A DNA stretch of 64,000 nt from Gerris lacustris. Taxonomy: Eukaryota > Arthropoda > Insecta > Hemiptera > Gerridae. Below are positions 22,849 to 31,676 of this stretch, piece after piece (the stretch's first letter is position 1; every line of letters begins with the position of its first letter). Made by a program: the position numbers and the translations under genes. A model generated the notes under the pieces. That model saw nothing but the letters and a program-made list of their open reading frames with translations. It had not been told where the DNA came from and did not search any database. The DNA lies in the NCBI GenBank assembly GCA_951217055.1, contig OX578286.1, forward strand, positions 37,108,345 to 37,172,344, read 5' to 3'.

Positions 22849-24284
22849 GTCGCATCTCGATCCGGAAGAAACTTAGAATAGAAGCGGCCAATACACATGC
22901 TTGGAAGGAGTGGCTTTCTGTTGTACATACCTGTTTCGCTACTGAAAATGTTCTTAAAGATTTACCGGGAGATCAACGCCCATATTTGTCTGTTAAAATT
23001 CTAGGAAATGTGATGTTAGGTCTGCTCGACTCTGGAGCAACGAGAACTCTTGTCGGAGCTAAAGGAGCTGCACTATTGAAGAGTCTAGGACTGAAGTGTT
23101 ACTCTTTGAGCGATATGAGAGTTACGGTGGCAGACGGAAGAACTTGTAGAGTTGAAGGAGCCATCGATGTTCCGTTCGAGGTAGAAAATACGGTGAAGGT
23201 GATTCCTGTCCTTGTGATTCCTAACATTACTTCGAAATTAATTTTAGGTCTTGACTTCTGGAGAACCATGGGTGTTGTTCCAGATTTGAATAAGTGGTCA
23301 TGGAAATTCTCTGACATGGTCAATGCAGTTGAAGTCCAAGAAGAAGGGCTCCATGATCGAACGACTCTGACAGCAGAAGAAGAAAATGAACTCCATAAGA
23401 TCTCAGAGGAGTACTTTGCTTCATCAGGAGATAAGTTAGGCTGTACTTCCCTAGTGTCTCATGTCATAGACACTGGAGACGCACAACCAATAAAACAAAG
23501 GTACTACCCTGTCTCTCCAGTTGTTCAACAAGCGATAAATGCCGAACTTGACAAAATGTTGGCTGAAGGAGTAGTGGAGAAGTCAAACAGTCCATGGTCG
23601 TCACCTGTAGTTATGGTGCGTAAACCTGACAATACGTACAGGTTCTGTGTAGATTTTAGGAAATTAAACCAGGTGACAAAGAGAGATGCCTATCCATTAC
23701 CCTTCGTCAGCCACATCCTAGATAGATTGAGGAATGCCAGATATTTGACGAAGCTCGACATTAAGAGTGCATTTTGGCAAGTACCGGTCCATGAAGATTC
23801 CCGCGAGAAGACTGCCTTCACTGTCCCTGGAAGAGGCCTTTTCCAATTTTTACGTTTACCATTTGGTCTCCATAACAGTCCCGCCACTTGGCAACGTTTA
23901 ATTGACAACGTGATAGGTGCTGATTTGGAGCCGAATGTGTTTGTGTATTTAGATGACATTGTGATCTGTTCATCCACATTCCGGGAACAAATCGACATTC
24001 TGAAGAAGGTCTTTCGACGATTATCAGATGCAGGACTAACACTTAATAAAGCAAAGTGCCAATTTTGTTGTCCAGAGCTACGTTACTTGGGCTATATTGT
24101 AGATGTGCGTGGTTTGCATGTAGATTCAGACAAAGTGTCGTCAGTCGTGAACTTTCCTCCCCCTCGAAATCCGAAACAAGTCAGAAGATTCGTAGGACTT
24201 GCATCTTGGTACCGGCGCTTTGTGCCAGATTTTTCAACGATAGTGTCACCTCTTACTTCTCTTCTGAAGAAAAACAAGAAGTGA
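22818..24284 (+). CDS. Pol, first part: protease and reverse transcriptase
   Basis: The -1 frame after gag, with no ATG needed because it is reached by frameshifting. The aspartic protease active site DSGAT is at 23028, followed by the flap region and ILGLDFW. Reverse transcriptase follows: the NSPWSSPVVMVRK block, RFCVDFRKLN, LTKLDIKSAFWQVPV, LPFGLHNSPATWQRLID, and the catalytic YLDD at 23946-23957; then LNKAKCQF...LRYLGYIV and the FVGLASWYRRFVPDFS connection. The frame ends at TGA 24282-24284, but the same frame resumes at once with the usual connection sequence and RNase H. The TGA is therefore a single nonsense change or assembly error inside one long pol. TGA here lacks an obvious readthrough context. 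Confidence 0.92.
   Translation, partial: TFKLEEGSKVGRISIRKKLRIEAANTHAWKEWLSVVHTCFATENVLKDLPGDQRPYLSVKILGNVMLGLLDSGATRTLVGAKGAALLKSLGLKCYSLSDMRVTVADGRTCRVEGAIDVPFEVENTVKVIPVLVIPNITSKLILGLDFWRTMGVVPDLNKWSWKFSDMVNAVEVQEEGLHDRTTLTAEEENELHKISEEYFASSGDKLGCTSLVSHVIDTGDAQPIKQRYYPVSPVVQQAINAELDKMLAEGVVEKSNSPWSSPVVMVRKPDNTYRFCVDFRKLNQVTKRDAYPLPFVSHILDRLRNARYLTKLDIKSAFWQVPVHEDSREKTAFTVPGRGLFQFLRLPFGLHNSPATWQRLIDNVIGADLEPNVFVYLDDIVICSSTFREQIDILKKVFRRLSDAGLTLNKAKCQFCCPELRYLGYIVDVRGLHVDSDKVSSVVNFPPPRNPKQVRRFVGLASWYRRFVPDFSTIVSPLTSLLKKNKK
22821..22863 (+). promoter_or_regulatory. -1 ribosomal frameshift signal between gag and pol
   Basis: The heptamer T TTA AAC (22821-22827) is in the gag reading phase as X XXY YYZ, one of the strongest known eukaryotic slippery sites. 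After an 8-base spacer, GGATCGA (22836-22842) pairs perfectly with TCGATCC (22857-22863), leaving a 14-base loop that holds the gag stop codon. Pol lies in the -1 frame and is open only from 22818, so the shift must occur in a 28-base window that contains this heptamer. A pseudoknot was not identified by eye. Confidence 0.85.
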
Positions 24285-26057
24285 GAGTGGACTGAAAATT
24301 GTCAAACTTCCTTTCAACAGCTAAAACAAGCTCTTATTAGTGCACCTATTTTGACAAGTCCAGATTTCTCTAGTAGGTTCTATATCCAGACAGATGCATC
24401 TATGGTAGGACTCGGCGCTATTCTTTCACAAATGCCTAATGGAGAGGAGAAAGTCATCGCCTATGCAAGCAGATCTCTCAATGGTGCAGAGAAAAATTAT
24501 TCTGCAACAGAATTAGAATGCCTCGCGGTGGTTTGGGCAACAGAGAAATTTCGGCCATACATTGAAGGTACGGCTTTCACAGTGATAACTGACCACCATT
24601 CGCTTCTCTGGTTGCAGAACTTGAAAGAACCATCAGGACGTTTAGCGCGTTGGGCACTTAAATTACAGCAATATGATCTACAGTTGTTACACCGTCCAGG
24701 GAAAGGCAATGTCGTAGCAGACGCCCTATCTAGAGCCCCAGCTGACATCATCACCGCCATTGATATCAAGGATGAAGATCAGGATTCGTGGTACAAGAAG
24801 ATGGTTCAGCGAGTAACAGATAATCCAGCTGAATATCCTTTATGGAGAATATCGGATGATGGACGTTTGATGAGACGCGTGAAGACAGACGCCGGAGGAA
24901 TTCCTTCTGTTCAGCCATGGAAAACCGTAGTACCTAAACTTCCTAGGAAGTCAGTAATTTATGATCACCATGATATTCCTACTGCTGGTCATCTTGGGCG
25001 GTATAAAACCTTAAAGAGAATTGCCGAACTCTATTACTGGCCAGGAATGACGACGGACGTCTTCCGTTACGTTTCTAAATGTAAAGTCTGTTTAGCACAA
25101 AAACCAGAACAAAGAAAACCTCCAGGACTGATGGGAAAGCCGTTGATTCCTAACAGGCCTTGGCAAGTAATTAGCACGGATTTGATAGGTCCTCTACCAC
25201 CTTCGTCCAAACAAAACAGATTTCTTTTAGTTGTAGTAGATTCATTTTCAAAGTATGTTGAGATGTTTCCTTTACGAGCAAGTACAACTAGTTCAGTTCT
25301 TCGTCATCTTGAACAGGATGTGTTTATGGTTCATGGAATTCCCGAAACACTGATCTGTGACAATGGGCCACAATTTAGATCAGAGGCATTTAAGAAGAAG
25401 ATGAAGAACTATGATGTGAAAATCCGATTCACCCCGTACTATAGTGCTCAATGTAATCCAACCGAGCGGGTGAACCGAGTCATCAAGACCACCATCTCAG
25501 CATATCTTAAGGAAAATCACAGATCATGGGATAAGCTGCTTCCACAGATCCGATTTGCAATTAACACCGCTCATCATGAATCCACAGGATATAGTCCAGC
25601 GTATCTTACCTTCGGTCGTCGTTTAGCTGCCTCTGGGAGGGATCACCTTATGACTGAGGCAGATGATGCAGAAGATAATGAGGCGTTGTCAAGTATCCAG
25701 AGAAGAAGTCATGAATTGGAGAATCTTCAGCGTGTGACCAATCAAATCCAGTCGAAACTTCGAGATGCCCACGACAAGGGTAAGCGTCATTACAATTTAA
25801 GGAGACGCCCAGCAGAGTTTCAAGTTGGTGATGTTGTCTGGCGCAGAACATACCATCAATCGGATGCTTCACGTCACTTCTCGGCGAAACTAGCCCCAAA
25901 GTTTGTTGAATGTAAGGTAAAGCGTAAAGTATCTCCCTTAGTCTACGTGTTAGTTGACCTCAATGATCGTAATGTAGGTTGTTGGCATCTCAAAGATCTT
26001 AAGGCTGCCCCAGGAGATGATGAATCAGAAGATTCCACTTCAGTGTTGTCACAATAA
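24285..26057 (+). CDS. Pol, second part: RNase H and integrase
   Basis: In frame with the preceding part but separated by the TGA. It has no in-frame ATG before 24402, so it is unlikely to be translated on its own. RNase H: TDAS at 24390, ELECLAVVWA, TDHHSLLWL and ADALSR. Integrase: an HHCC zinc-binding N-terminus (H at 24966 and in AGHLGR; CKVC near 25078), then catalytic D (TDLIGP, 25179), D (CDNGPQF, 25359) and E (NPTERVNR, 25464). The 34-residue D-to-E gap fits the NP-ERVNR Gypsy subgroup. The C-terminal part has FQVGDVVWRR and LAPKF, a GPY/F-like region; no chromodomain is evident. It ends TAA 26055-26057, about 40 bases before the 3' LTR. No env follows. Confidence 0.9.
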   Translation, partial: EWTENCQTSFQQLKQALISAPILTSPDFSSRFYIQTDASMVGLGAILSQMPNGEEKVIAYASRSLNGAEKNYSATELECLAVVWATEKFRPYIEGTAFTVITDHHSLLWLQNLKEPSGRLARWALKLQQYDLQLLHRPGKGNVVADALSRAPADIITAIDIKDEDQDSWYKKMVQRVTDNPAEYPLWRISDDGRLMRRVKTDAGGIPSVQPWKTVVPKLPRKSVIYDHHDIPTAGHLGRYKTLKRIAELYYWPGMTTDVFRYVSKCKVCLAQKPEQRKPPGLMGKPLIPNRPWQVISTDLIGPLPPSSKQNRFLLVVVDSFSKYVEMFPLRASTTSSVLRHLEQDVFMVHGIPETLICDNGPQFRSEAFKKKMKNYDVKIRFTPYYSAQCNPTERVNRVIKTTISAYLKENHRSWDKLLPQIRFAINTAHHESTGYSPAYLTFGRRLAASGRDHLMTEADDAEDNEALSSIQRRSHELENLQRVTNQIQSKLRDAHDKGKRHYNLRRRPAEFQVGDVVWRRTYHQSDASRHFSAKLAPKFVECKVKRKVSPLVYVLVDLNDRNVGCWHLKDLKAAPGDDESEDSTSVLSQ

Positions 26058-26081
26058 ATTCTACTTTTACCTGCTAACCCT

Positions 26082-26092
26082 GGAGGAGGGGA
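26082..26092 (+). promoter_or_regulatory. Polypurine tract
   Basis: GGAGGAGGGGA ends six bases before the 3' LTR. This is the expected primer site for plus-strand DNA synthesis. Confidence 0.85.
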
Positions 26093-26098
26093 TTTCAT

Positions 26099-27510
26099 TG
26101 TTACCATCAAATTTATTTGATGATTTAATTTTATTTTTATTGTGATTGTAGATCATTGATTTTAATTTATCAACGATCCTTATATTTAGTTTAAGTTATA
26201 TTAATCGTAAGCCGTTATTTTATTTTTAATAAAACCTGATGTTAATTAGATATGTAGGTGTAGAGCGGTGGAGGAAGGTTTATTTGATGTATGAATTGTG
26301 ACATTGTCAGATGTAAACAAACCCTGTCTAACCTGGCCCCGTCTACACGCGCACGCGCATATCTTAATGTCAGTTTCCACGGCCTCAGTCGTTGTTTACG
26401 CTTGGAGAAGAGCATTTTATTTACTACTTTTTAACGCCCGTATGGCGGAATTGTGTGTTTAGTTTGTCAACTCTTGATCTTTTTAACTATTTCATGTTCC
26501 CGTCGTGTAGTGGGAAAGTGTGACTGTTTCTTCTCTGTGTAAGGATATTTACGTTGACTTTTCTGATTATTTACCAGTTGGTAAAATTATTGTAGTAAAT
26601 TAGCCTAGTTAAATCTTTCCCGTGAAGTGATGTGTCGACTGTGACGGAATCGTAGCTTGAAGAGTGCGATCTTCGTATGTGTTACTCCTAAGGAGGAGGA
26701 ATAACGTACTTCCGGAAAGTAGTGCTGAGGTATAGTTCCGAGCGGTTTTGGACGGCAGCTCTAATATAGAAACGACATTAGATCCTGATTCAAGACCAGC
26801 TAGTTTTTCATCTTTATATTTATCAACAATTTGTTCTTCGCTGCGCGCGCATCAATTCATGTATATTATTATTATTTTATATTATTTCAAACCCAAATGA
26901 GACCCTAAATTTAATATATAGATACTTTCTTTTACCGGCCCATTTAGGCCTCAAATTTGTTTATTTTGTTTTTTTTTTCTCTTATTGTTTATTATCTTCT
27001 TGGGTTCTCATGCGGGAGCATTCTAGATTAACATTTATGTAAAATATGGTACCTATTTAATTTATATAGAAAAAAAAAGGCCTAATCTAATTTATAAAGT
27101 TCTACTCTATCCTAATATAAAACCATCTTAATTTATAAACTAAAAACTATTAATTTTCTACAACATTGTTTGTAATTAGTAATTATCATTTGCTTCACTG
27201 AATAATAATTTTATTAATTTGTTTGACTTCCAAATATGTTTTTGTTTATTTCTTACTTTTATACTGATCCATTATTATAATTTTCATAGGTTATATGAAC
27301 TTAAGTATTTTTCGTAATTTATACTTTCTAAATTTAATTTCTTTGGACACTTATTTTTATGTATTATCCCTTTCAGGGTTTCTCCTTATCTTGCCCTTTC
27401 TAATATTAAGATAAGGTGGCGCTCAATTTATTTTTTTTTTGTTAAATATATTTTAAATTCTAGCACCCAGCCCTAGCGGCCTGACTGAGCTCGGATCATT
27501 TCTCGTAACA
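26099..27510 (+). repeat. 3' LTR
   Basis: Direct repeat of 19883-21293. Its extra base is in a poly-A run near 27070. Potential AATAAA at 26228. Confidence 0.93.
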
Positions 27511-27587
27511 ACAAGCTAGCCGAGACGGCTGACAAAATAGTAGAAGTAGCTAATCCATCCATCATCAGTGCCGCACAGTGTAACTAA
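27511..27587 (+). pseudogene. Remnant gag of the older Gypsy-like element, 3' part
   Basis: Starting at AAG (27513) the frame reads KLAETADKIVEV and ends AAQCN then TAA (27585). This continues the gag remnant that stopped at Asp 19880: the family pattern 'LDKLAxxADKIxEV' runs across the insertion site. The two halves are therefore one disrupted ORF. Confidence 0.7.
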
Positions 27588-27707
27588 ATCAGAGAATTTC
27601 CTCTGGTACTTATTGATTTTTAAAATTAATATATAATAATACTTGTCTTATCTTTATCTTTTATTGGTTTGAAATATATTATGTAGTGTAATCAGAGAAG
27701 CTTGTAG
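27588..27707. other. Unassigned, with a pyrimidine-rich stretch
   Basis: Contains CTTGTCTTATCTTTATCTTT near 27641, then several AG dinucleotides, ending in TTGTAG at 27707. It could be an old intron 3' end before the exon-like segment. Not testable by eye. Confidence 0.3.
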
Positions 27708-28212
27708 GCTGAAGGTAGTACTGCAGTTGATCACGTAAGCCAAACAGAAGAGCATTTATCTTATGACAGAGTTTTTGGAAATTATGACAGGAAAGCAGCT
27801 AAGCTTCGTAATGCTTCTGATAATTTAGCTAATGCATCAGTGGCGTATCCAGGGGGGGGGGGGCATAGGGGGCACGTGCCCCCCCCCCCCCCCCCCCCCC
27901 AGACGGGCCCAGACCCAATAGAGTAAAAAAAAAAAAAATACGCCGTATTTTTACTTTCTAATACATATTTTTGCATTCACCTCATATTCAATTTCACCTC
28001 AGAAATGCATAAAAGCGCTGTTTAGAGAGGTCATATTTTCAAAATTTTCCGGGGGAGGGCCCTCGGACCCCCCGCTGTAGATCCCCCCCCAATAATTAAC
28101 TGCAGACGACGTCCATTGCTTACAGTAAGATATTGTACTGCAGTAAGCATCAGCATAACATTTTCTAAAGAATACATTCTAAAAAAGTGATTGTTACTTG
28201 AGTGCAAAGATT

Positions 28213-28243
<31 letters not shown>

Positions 28244-28427
28244 GGAGGGGCAGCTGCTTTGAATAAGTTGTTCCCTTTTCTTGTTACCACTACGAATTCC
28301 CCCCCCCCCCCCCCCCCCCCCAATCTAAACTGACTTAGAATGTGCCCCCTCCAGACCTAGCCGCTGGATACGCCACTGTAATGCATTACACAAGTTCTCA
28401 ACATCGGAGTGTATTAAGGATAGCTAA
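27708..28427 (+). pseudogene. Possible BAR-domain (CIBAR/FAM92-like) exon remnant, split by an hAT element
   Basis: Codons from 27708 to 27837 continue, after removal of the hAT insertion and one TAATGCAT copy, at 28387 and end at TAA 28425-28427, giving about 56 residues. The segments TEEHL, VFGNYDRKAAKLRNASDNLA and KFSTSE follow the spacing of the N-terminal BAR helix of CIBAR/FAM92 proteins (pattern E-K-H-F ... F-x2-Y-x-R-K-x-A-R-L-R-D-x2-D-x-L ... Y-A-x-x-E) with a one-residue gap. In-frame stops lie immediately before (TAG 27705) and after. I see no other exons, so it may be a lone exon, a retrocopy piece or chance. The assignment rests on recalled family patterns only. Confidence 0.35.
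27838..28378. mobile_element. Non-autonomous hAT element, 8-bp target duplication
   Basis: Ends CAGTGGCGTATCCAG (left) and CTGGATACGCCACTG (right) are perfect 15-base inverted repeats of the CAGTGGCGTA type. The flanks are a perfect TAATGCAT duplication (27830-27837 and 28379-28386). The interior has long G and C runs (27850, 27880, 28222 and 28301). There is no transposase. The frame entering the following array from the right end is not initiated by a convincing start. Confidence 0.88.
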
Positions 28428-29203
28428 AAGCTGTTTTGTTAAATCACATTCCGGCACTGATGACGGTCTTATAAAGTCTGAAAGCTGCTTTGTAAAATCA
28501 CATCCCGGCACTGATGATGGCCTTATGAAGGCTGAAAGCTGCTTTGTAAAATCACATCCCGGCACTGATGATGGTCTTGTGAAGGCTGAAAGCTGCTTAG
28601 TAAAATCACTTTCCGGCACTGATGATGGTCTTATGAAGGCTAAAAGCTGTTTTGTTAAATCACATTCCGGCACTGATGACGGTCTTATAAAGTCTGAAAG
28701 CTGCTTTGTAAAATCACATCCCGGCACTGATGATGGCCTTATGAAGGCTGAAAGCTGCTTTGTAAAATCACATCCCGGCACTGATGATGGTCTTGTGAAG
28801 GCTGAAAGCTGCTTAGTAAAATCACTTTCCGGCACTGATGATGGTCTTATGAAGGCTAAAAGCTGTTTTGTTAAATCACATTCCGGCACTGATGACGGTC
28901 TTATAAAGTCTGAAAGCTGCTTTGTAAAATCACATCCCGGCACTGATGATGGCCTTATGAAGGCTGAAAGCTGCTTTGTAAAATCACATCCCGGCACTGA
29001 TGATGGTCTTGTGAAGGCTGAAAGCTGCTTAGTAAAATCACTTTCCGGCACTGATGATGGTCTTATGAAGGCTAAAAGCTGTTTTGTTAAATCACATTCC
29101 GGCACTGATGACGGTCTTATAAAGTCTGAAAGCTGCTTTGTAAAATCACATCCCGGCACTGATGATGGCCTTATGAAGGCTGAAAGCTACTTTGTAGAAT
29201 CAA
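28427..29203. repeat. Tandem array, 54-bp unit in a 216-bp higher-order repeat
   Basis: Four 54-bp variants form a 216-bp block repeated about 3.6 times with almost no differences between blocks (starts 28426, 28642, 28858, 29074). The unit contains AAAGCTGCTTTGTAAAATCA and CCCGGCACTGATGATGG. It translates as an 18-residue repeat (SCFVKSHPGTDDGLMKAE) on plus and is also open on minus (PSSVPGCDFTKQLSAFIR). It is GC-richer than its surroundings. Variation between the four subunits does not obviously spare amino acids, so I call it a satellite-like array. Confidence 0.9.
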
Positions 29204-29309
29204 ATAAACAAATTAGTCAGTTTACTAGGAGAGACAATTTATATTATTTATTAATTGACATATACGCTCCCACATTTACGACTTTTTATTGTTTTATAGT
29301 ATAGAGTAG

Positions 29310-29605
29310 CGTTCAATCCGCGATCCATGCGTAGTTCATGCTAAGAATCAGTGGTTATGTTTCCTTGAACTAACCTCTAAGTACCTCAAATTAACTTTAA
29401 ACACCTCGCACGGGGCTCGTGCTAGGAATCAGTGGTTATGTTCCCTTGTACTAACCTCTAACTACCTCAAATTAACTTTAAACACCTCGCACGGGGCTCG
29501 TGCTAGGAATCAGTGGTTATGTTTCCTTGAACTAACCTCTAACCAACTTTAACCATCTCGCATGGGACTCATGCTAGGAATCAGGGGTTATGCTTCCTAG
29601 TACTA
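29310..29605. repeat. Tandem repeat, 81-bp unit
   Basis: Three to four copies of a unit with AATCAGTGGTTATGTTTCCT and CTCGCACGGGGCTCGTGCTA. Starts at 29346, 29427 and 29508, with a diverged copy at 29577. Confidence 0.85.
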
Positions 29606-29975
29606 ATATATTGAATTATCATGTAGGCCAAGACATTATTTATATGTAATTCCTAAATAGTTTGGTTTTTCAAAGCCTTCATTAAAGCTAATAAGGACTT
29701 AATTATATATAATTAATTTAATTATTAGGAATAACATACCATGCGAATCGACGTTTCAAGGCTAGTGCTTTCTTAAAATCGTTAGTTCTTATAAAAAATT
29801 CTTTTTTTACAATCAACAACGGCGAATGTTATTAAAATTTCCAAAACGTGTTTTTTTAGGGTTTTGTTGGTAAAACCAAAAAAAAAACTTAAAGTTTCGT
29901 TCCTGTGTCTATGTGTCTGTTCACTGTACGGTTCTAATAACTTTTGAACAAAAATATATATATTTTGTTTTTATA
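29606..29975 (+). repeat. Unassigned AT-rich, then a family B-variant 5' fragment
   Basis: At 29859-29960, 'AGGGTTTTGTTGGTAAAACC' and GTTCACTGTACGGTTCTAAT match the start of the element at 14161. The rest of that element is absent. The preceding bases are unassigned. Confidence 0.45.
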
Positions 29976-30235
29976 ACTCAGGGTCTACTCAATATTTTTC
30001 TATAAAACAAAGCCTTCAACGAGCACCAAATGTTAGCGCTCACCATTGAACTAATGGCTTTCGATTATCCAGTTTCGCCGCATACTTACATACAGACAGG
30101 AAAAAAGGTTTTTGGATTTCGTAATGAATGAAATAAAAAATTATCCAACAATTTAGTAATTCTTATCAATGTACAGAAAGAACGTTATTATTTTTAAACA
30201 CAAATATTTTGCTTAATAGTCTATGTGTATTTCAC

Positions 30236-30846
30236 TCAATGAGCAGGGCAGGAATATTTTTATTGATAGATTTGATAAAATGTTCAACAATAATTAAATT
30301 TAATCAAGAACAGATGCGTAAAAACCAAACAACTTAAAAAAAACCCAGGGTACAATGATCATGCACATAAGAAAGTTTTAATCATTTTTACAAAATATTA
30401 TGGATTTATACGTTTTAAAGTCCGTAAAAAAGTGATTTATTAAAATATCTGTCCATCCGTTGACTGTGGGTTCTGTGCAGATGCGAGGAGTCTAAATTAC
30501 AGGACCGATTTTGATGAAATTAAAATGTTCAACAATAATTATTAAATTTAATCAAGAAACAAATGCGTAAAAACCAAACAACTTAAAAAACCCAGGGTAC
30601 AATGATCATGCACATAAGAAAGTTTTAATCATTTTTACAAAATATGATGGAGTTATACGTTTTAAAAAAGTTATTATTAAAAAATCTGTCCATCCGTTGA
30701 CTGTGGGTCTGTGCAGATGCGAGGAGCCTACATTACTAGACCGATTTTGATGAAATTTAGTACATAATCAGAACAATCATAAACCGAGGTTAAATCTAAA
30801 AACAAATTTTAGCTTTAAATTTAGGGAACTCTGATATTAATTAATA
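30236..30846 (-). repeat. Family A relative with a 245-bp tandem duplication
   Basis: AAATGTTCAACAATAATT at 30278 recurs at 30523. The duplicated block holds 'CAGGGTACAATGATCATGCA' and GTCCATCCGTTGACTGTGGG. The second copy continues into 'GACCGATTTTGATGAAATTT', the family A module. Confidence 0.6.
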
Positions 30847-31400
30847 GTCCAGGAGATAGCGTGAAAAAAAGTGTCTGACTAACATCAAGCTAGAATTTTG
30901 TATACAAGTCAATCTTTTAGCGCCTTTTAAGAATATGTGGTCGGCAAAGTTCGTCTGCGAAACATAGCTTGGCAATAGGCGTTTAAAAAAAAAAAACCGG
31001 GGGAGAGCGGCCATGTCTCATCAATTATGGTGGACAATGTGATTTTCATGATCGTGAGTACAGAATTAGTTAGTAGACCAAAAATCAAGTCGATGTTATT
31101 TTCACACTTGATAGGTTAGTTATTCAAATATTACTAAAAATCAACGTGGTCATCTGTCAACGGACAAACTAACATCAACTTGATTTTCGGTCTACTAACT
31201 AATTCTGTACTCAGGATTATGAAAATCACATTGTCCACCATAATTGGGGTGAGACATGGCCGCTCTCCGCCGGTTTGGTTTTTTACAAACGCCTATTGCC
31301 AAGCTATGTCCCGCAGACGAACTTAGCCGACCTTGTATACAAAATTCTAGCTTGATGTTAGTTAAACACTTTTTTGCACTATCTCCAGGACTATAAGGAA
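30847..31400. mobile_element. Large foldback with ~240-base arms
   Basis: The left arm (30847-31103) and right arm (31168-31398) are near-perfect reverse complements around a ~60-base centre. Shared blocks include CTAACATCAAGCTAGAATTT, GGAGAGCGGCCATGTCTCA and 'CTAACTAATTCTGTACTCA'. The left arm has a ~29-base segment near 30915 that the right arm lacks. No coding frame. Either a foldback transposon or an inverted duplication. Confidence 0.8.
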
Positions 31401-31473
31401 TTATTATTTTTAACGAAACCGGTTATGACGATTTAAGTTAAAAAATGTTTTTAGTTCATTTATAGAAAAATCG

Positions 31474-31676
31474 ACACTTCTTTAGATTGTTACTTTCCTA
31501 TGTTTTTTTTGGAATATAAATGACTGAATAAATAACTATTATAGACAAAGGTATGTTTAGTCCAACGTACTTTGTGATAAAGGGATATCACACTTCTGTT
31601 TTTATAAGGGAAGAAACAGTCTATAAAAAAGAATACTCCGTATACCTTCTTTAGATTGTTACTTCGCTCAGTTTTT
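31474..31676 (+). mobile_element. MITE family G, cut by a family C element
   Basis: Starts ACACTTCTTTAGATTGTTAC with the usual core, and breaks off at CAGTTTTTT, where family C begins with AGGGTCCGTAGG. Confidence 0.6.

Larger units (their letters stand above)
19883..27510 (+). mobile_element. Ty3/Gypsy LTR retrotransposon
   Basis: A 7.6-kb element with two long terminal repeats, primer binding site, gag, pol in the order protease-RT-RNase H-integrase (the Ty3/Gypsy order), polypurine tract and no env. The LTRs are 1411 and 1412 bases; by eye the only difference is an A8/A9 run, so insertion was recent. Ends are TGTTAC...GTAACA. The flanks are ACAT (left) and ACAA (right), so the 4-bp target duplication is imperfect (ACA shared). 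It interrupts an older gag remnant between an Asp and a Lys codon. Pol has one in-frame stop, so this copy is probably non-autonomous. Confidence 0.95.

Noticed and set aside
24282..24284. TGA as a designed second pol start or stop
   Set aside because: No in-frame ATG follows for ~120 bases, and the domain boundary falls in the connection region where this family is continuous.
26058..26098. An env gene in the Gypsy element
   Set aside because: Only about 40 bases separate the pol stop from the 3' LTR.
28342..29304. 320-codon ORF as a gene
   Set aside because: It starts within the hAT inverted end, consists of a multiple-of-three tandem repeat, and the opposite strand is equally open.
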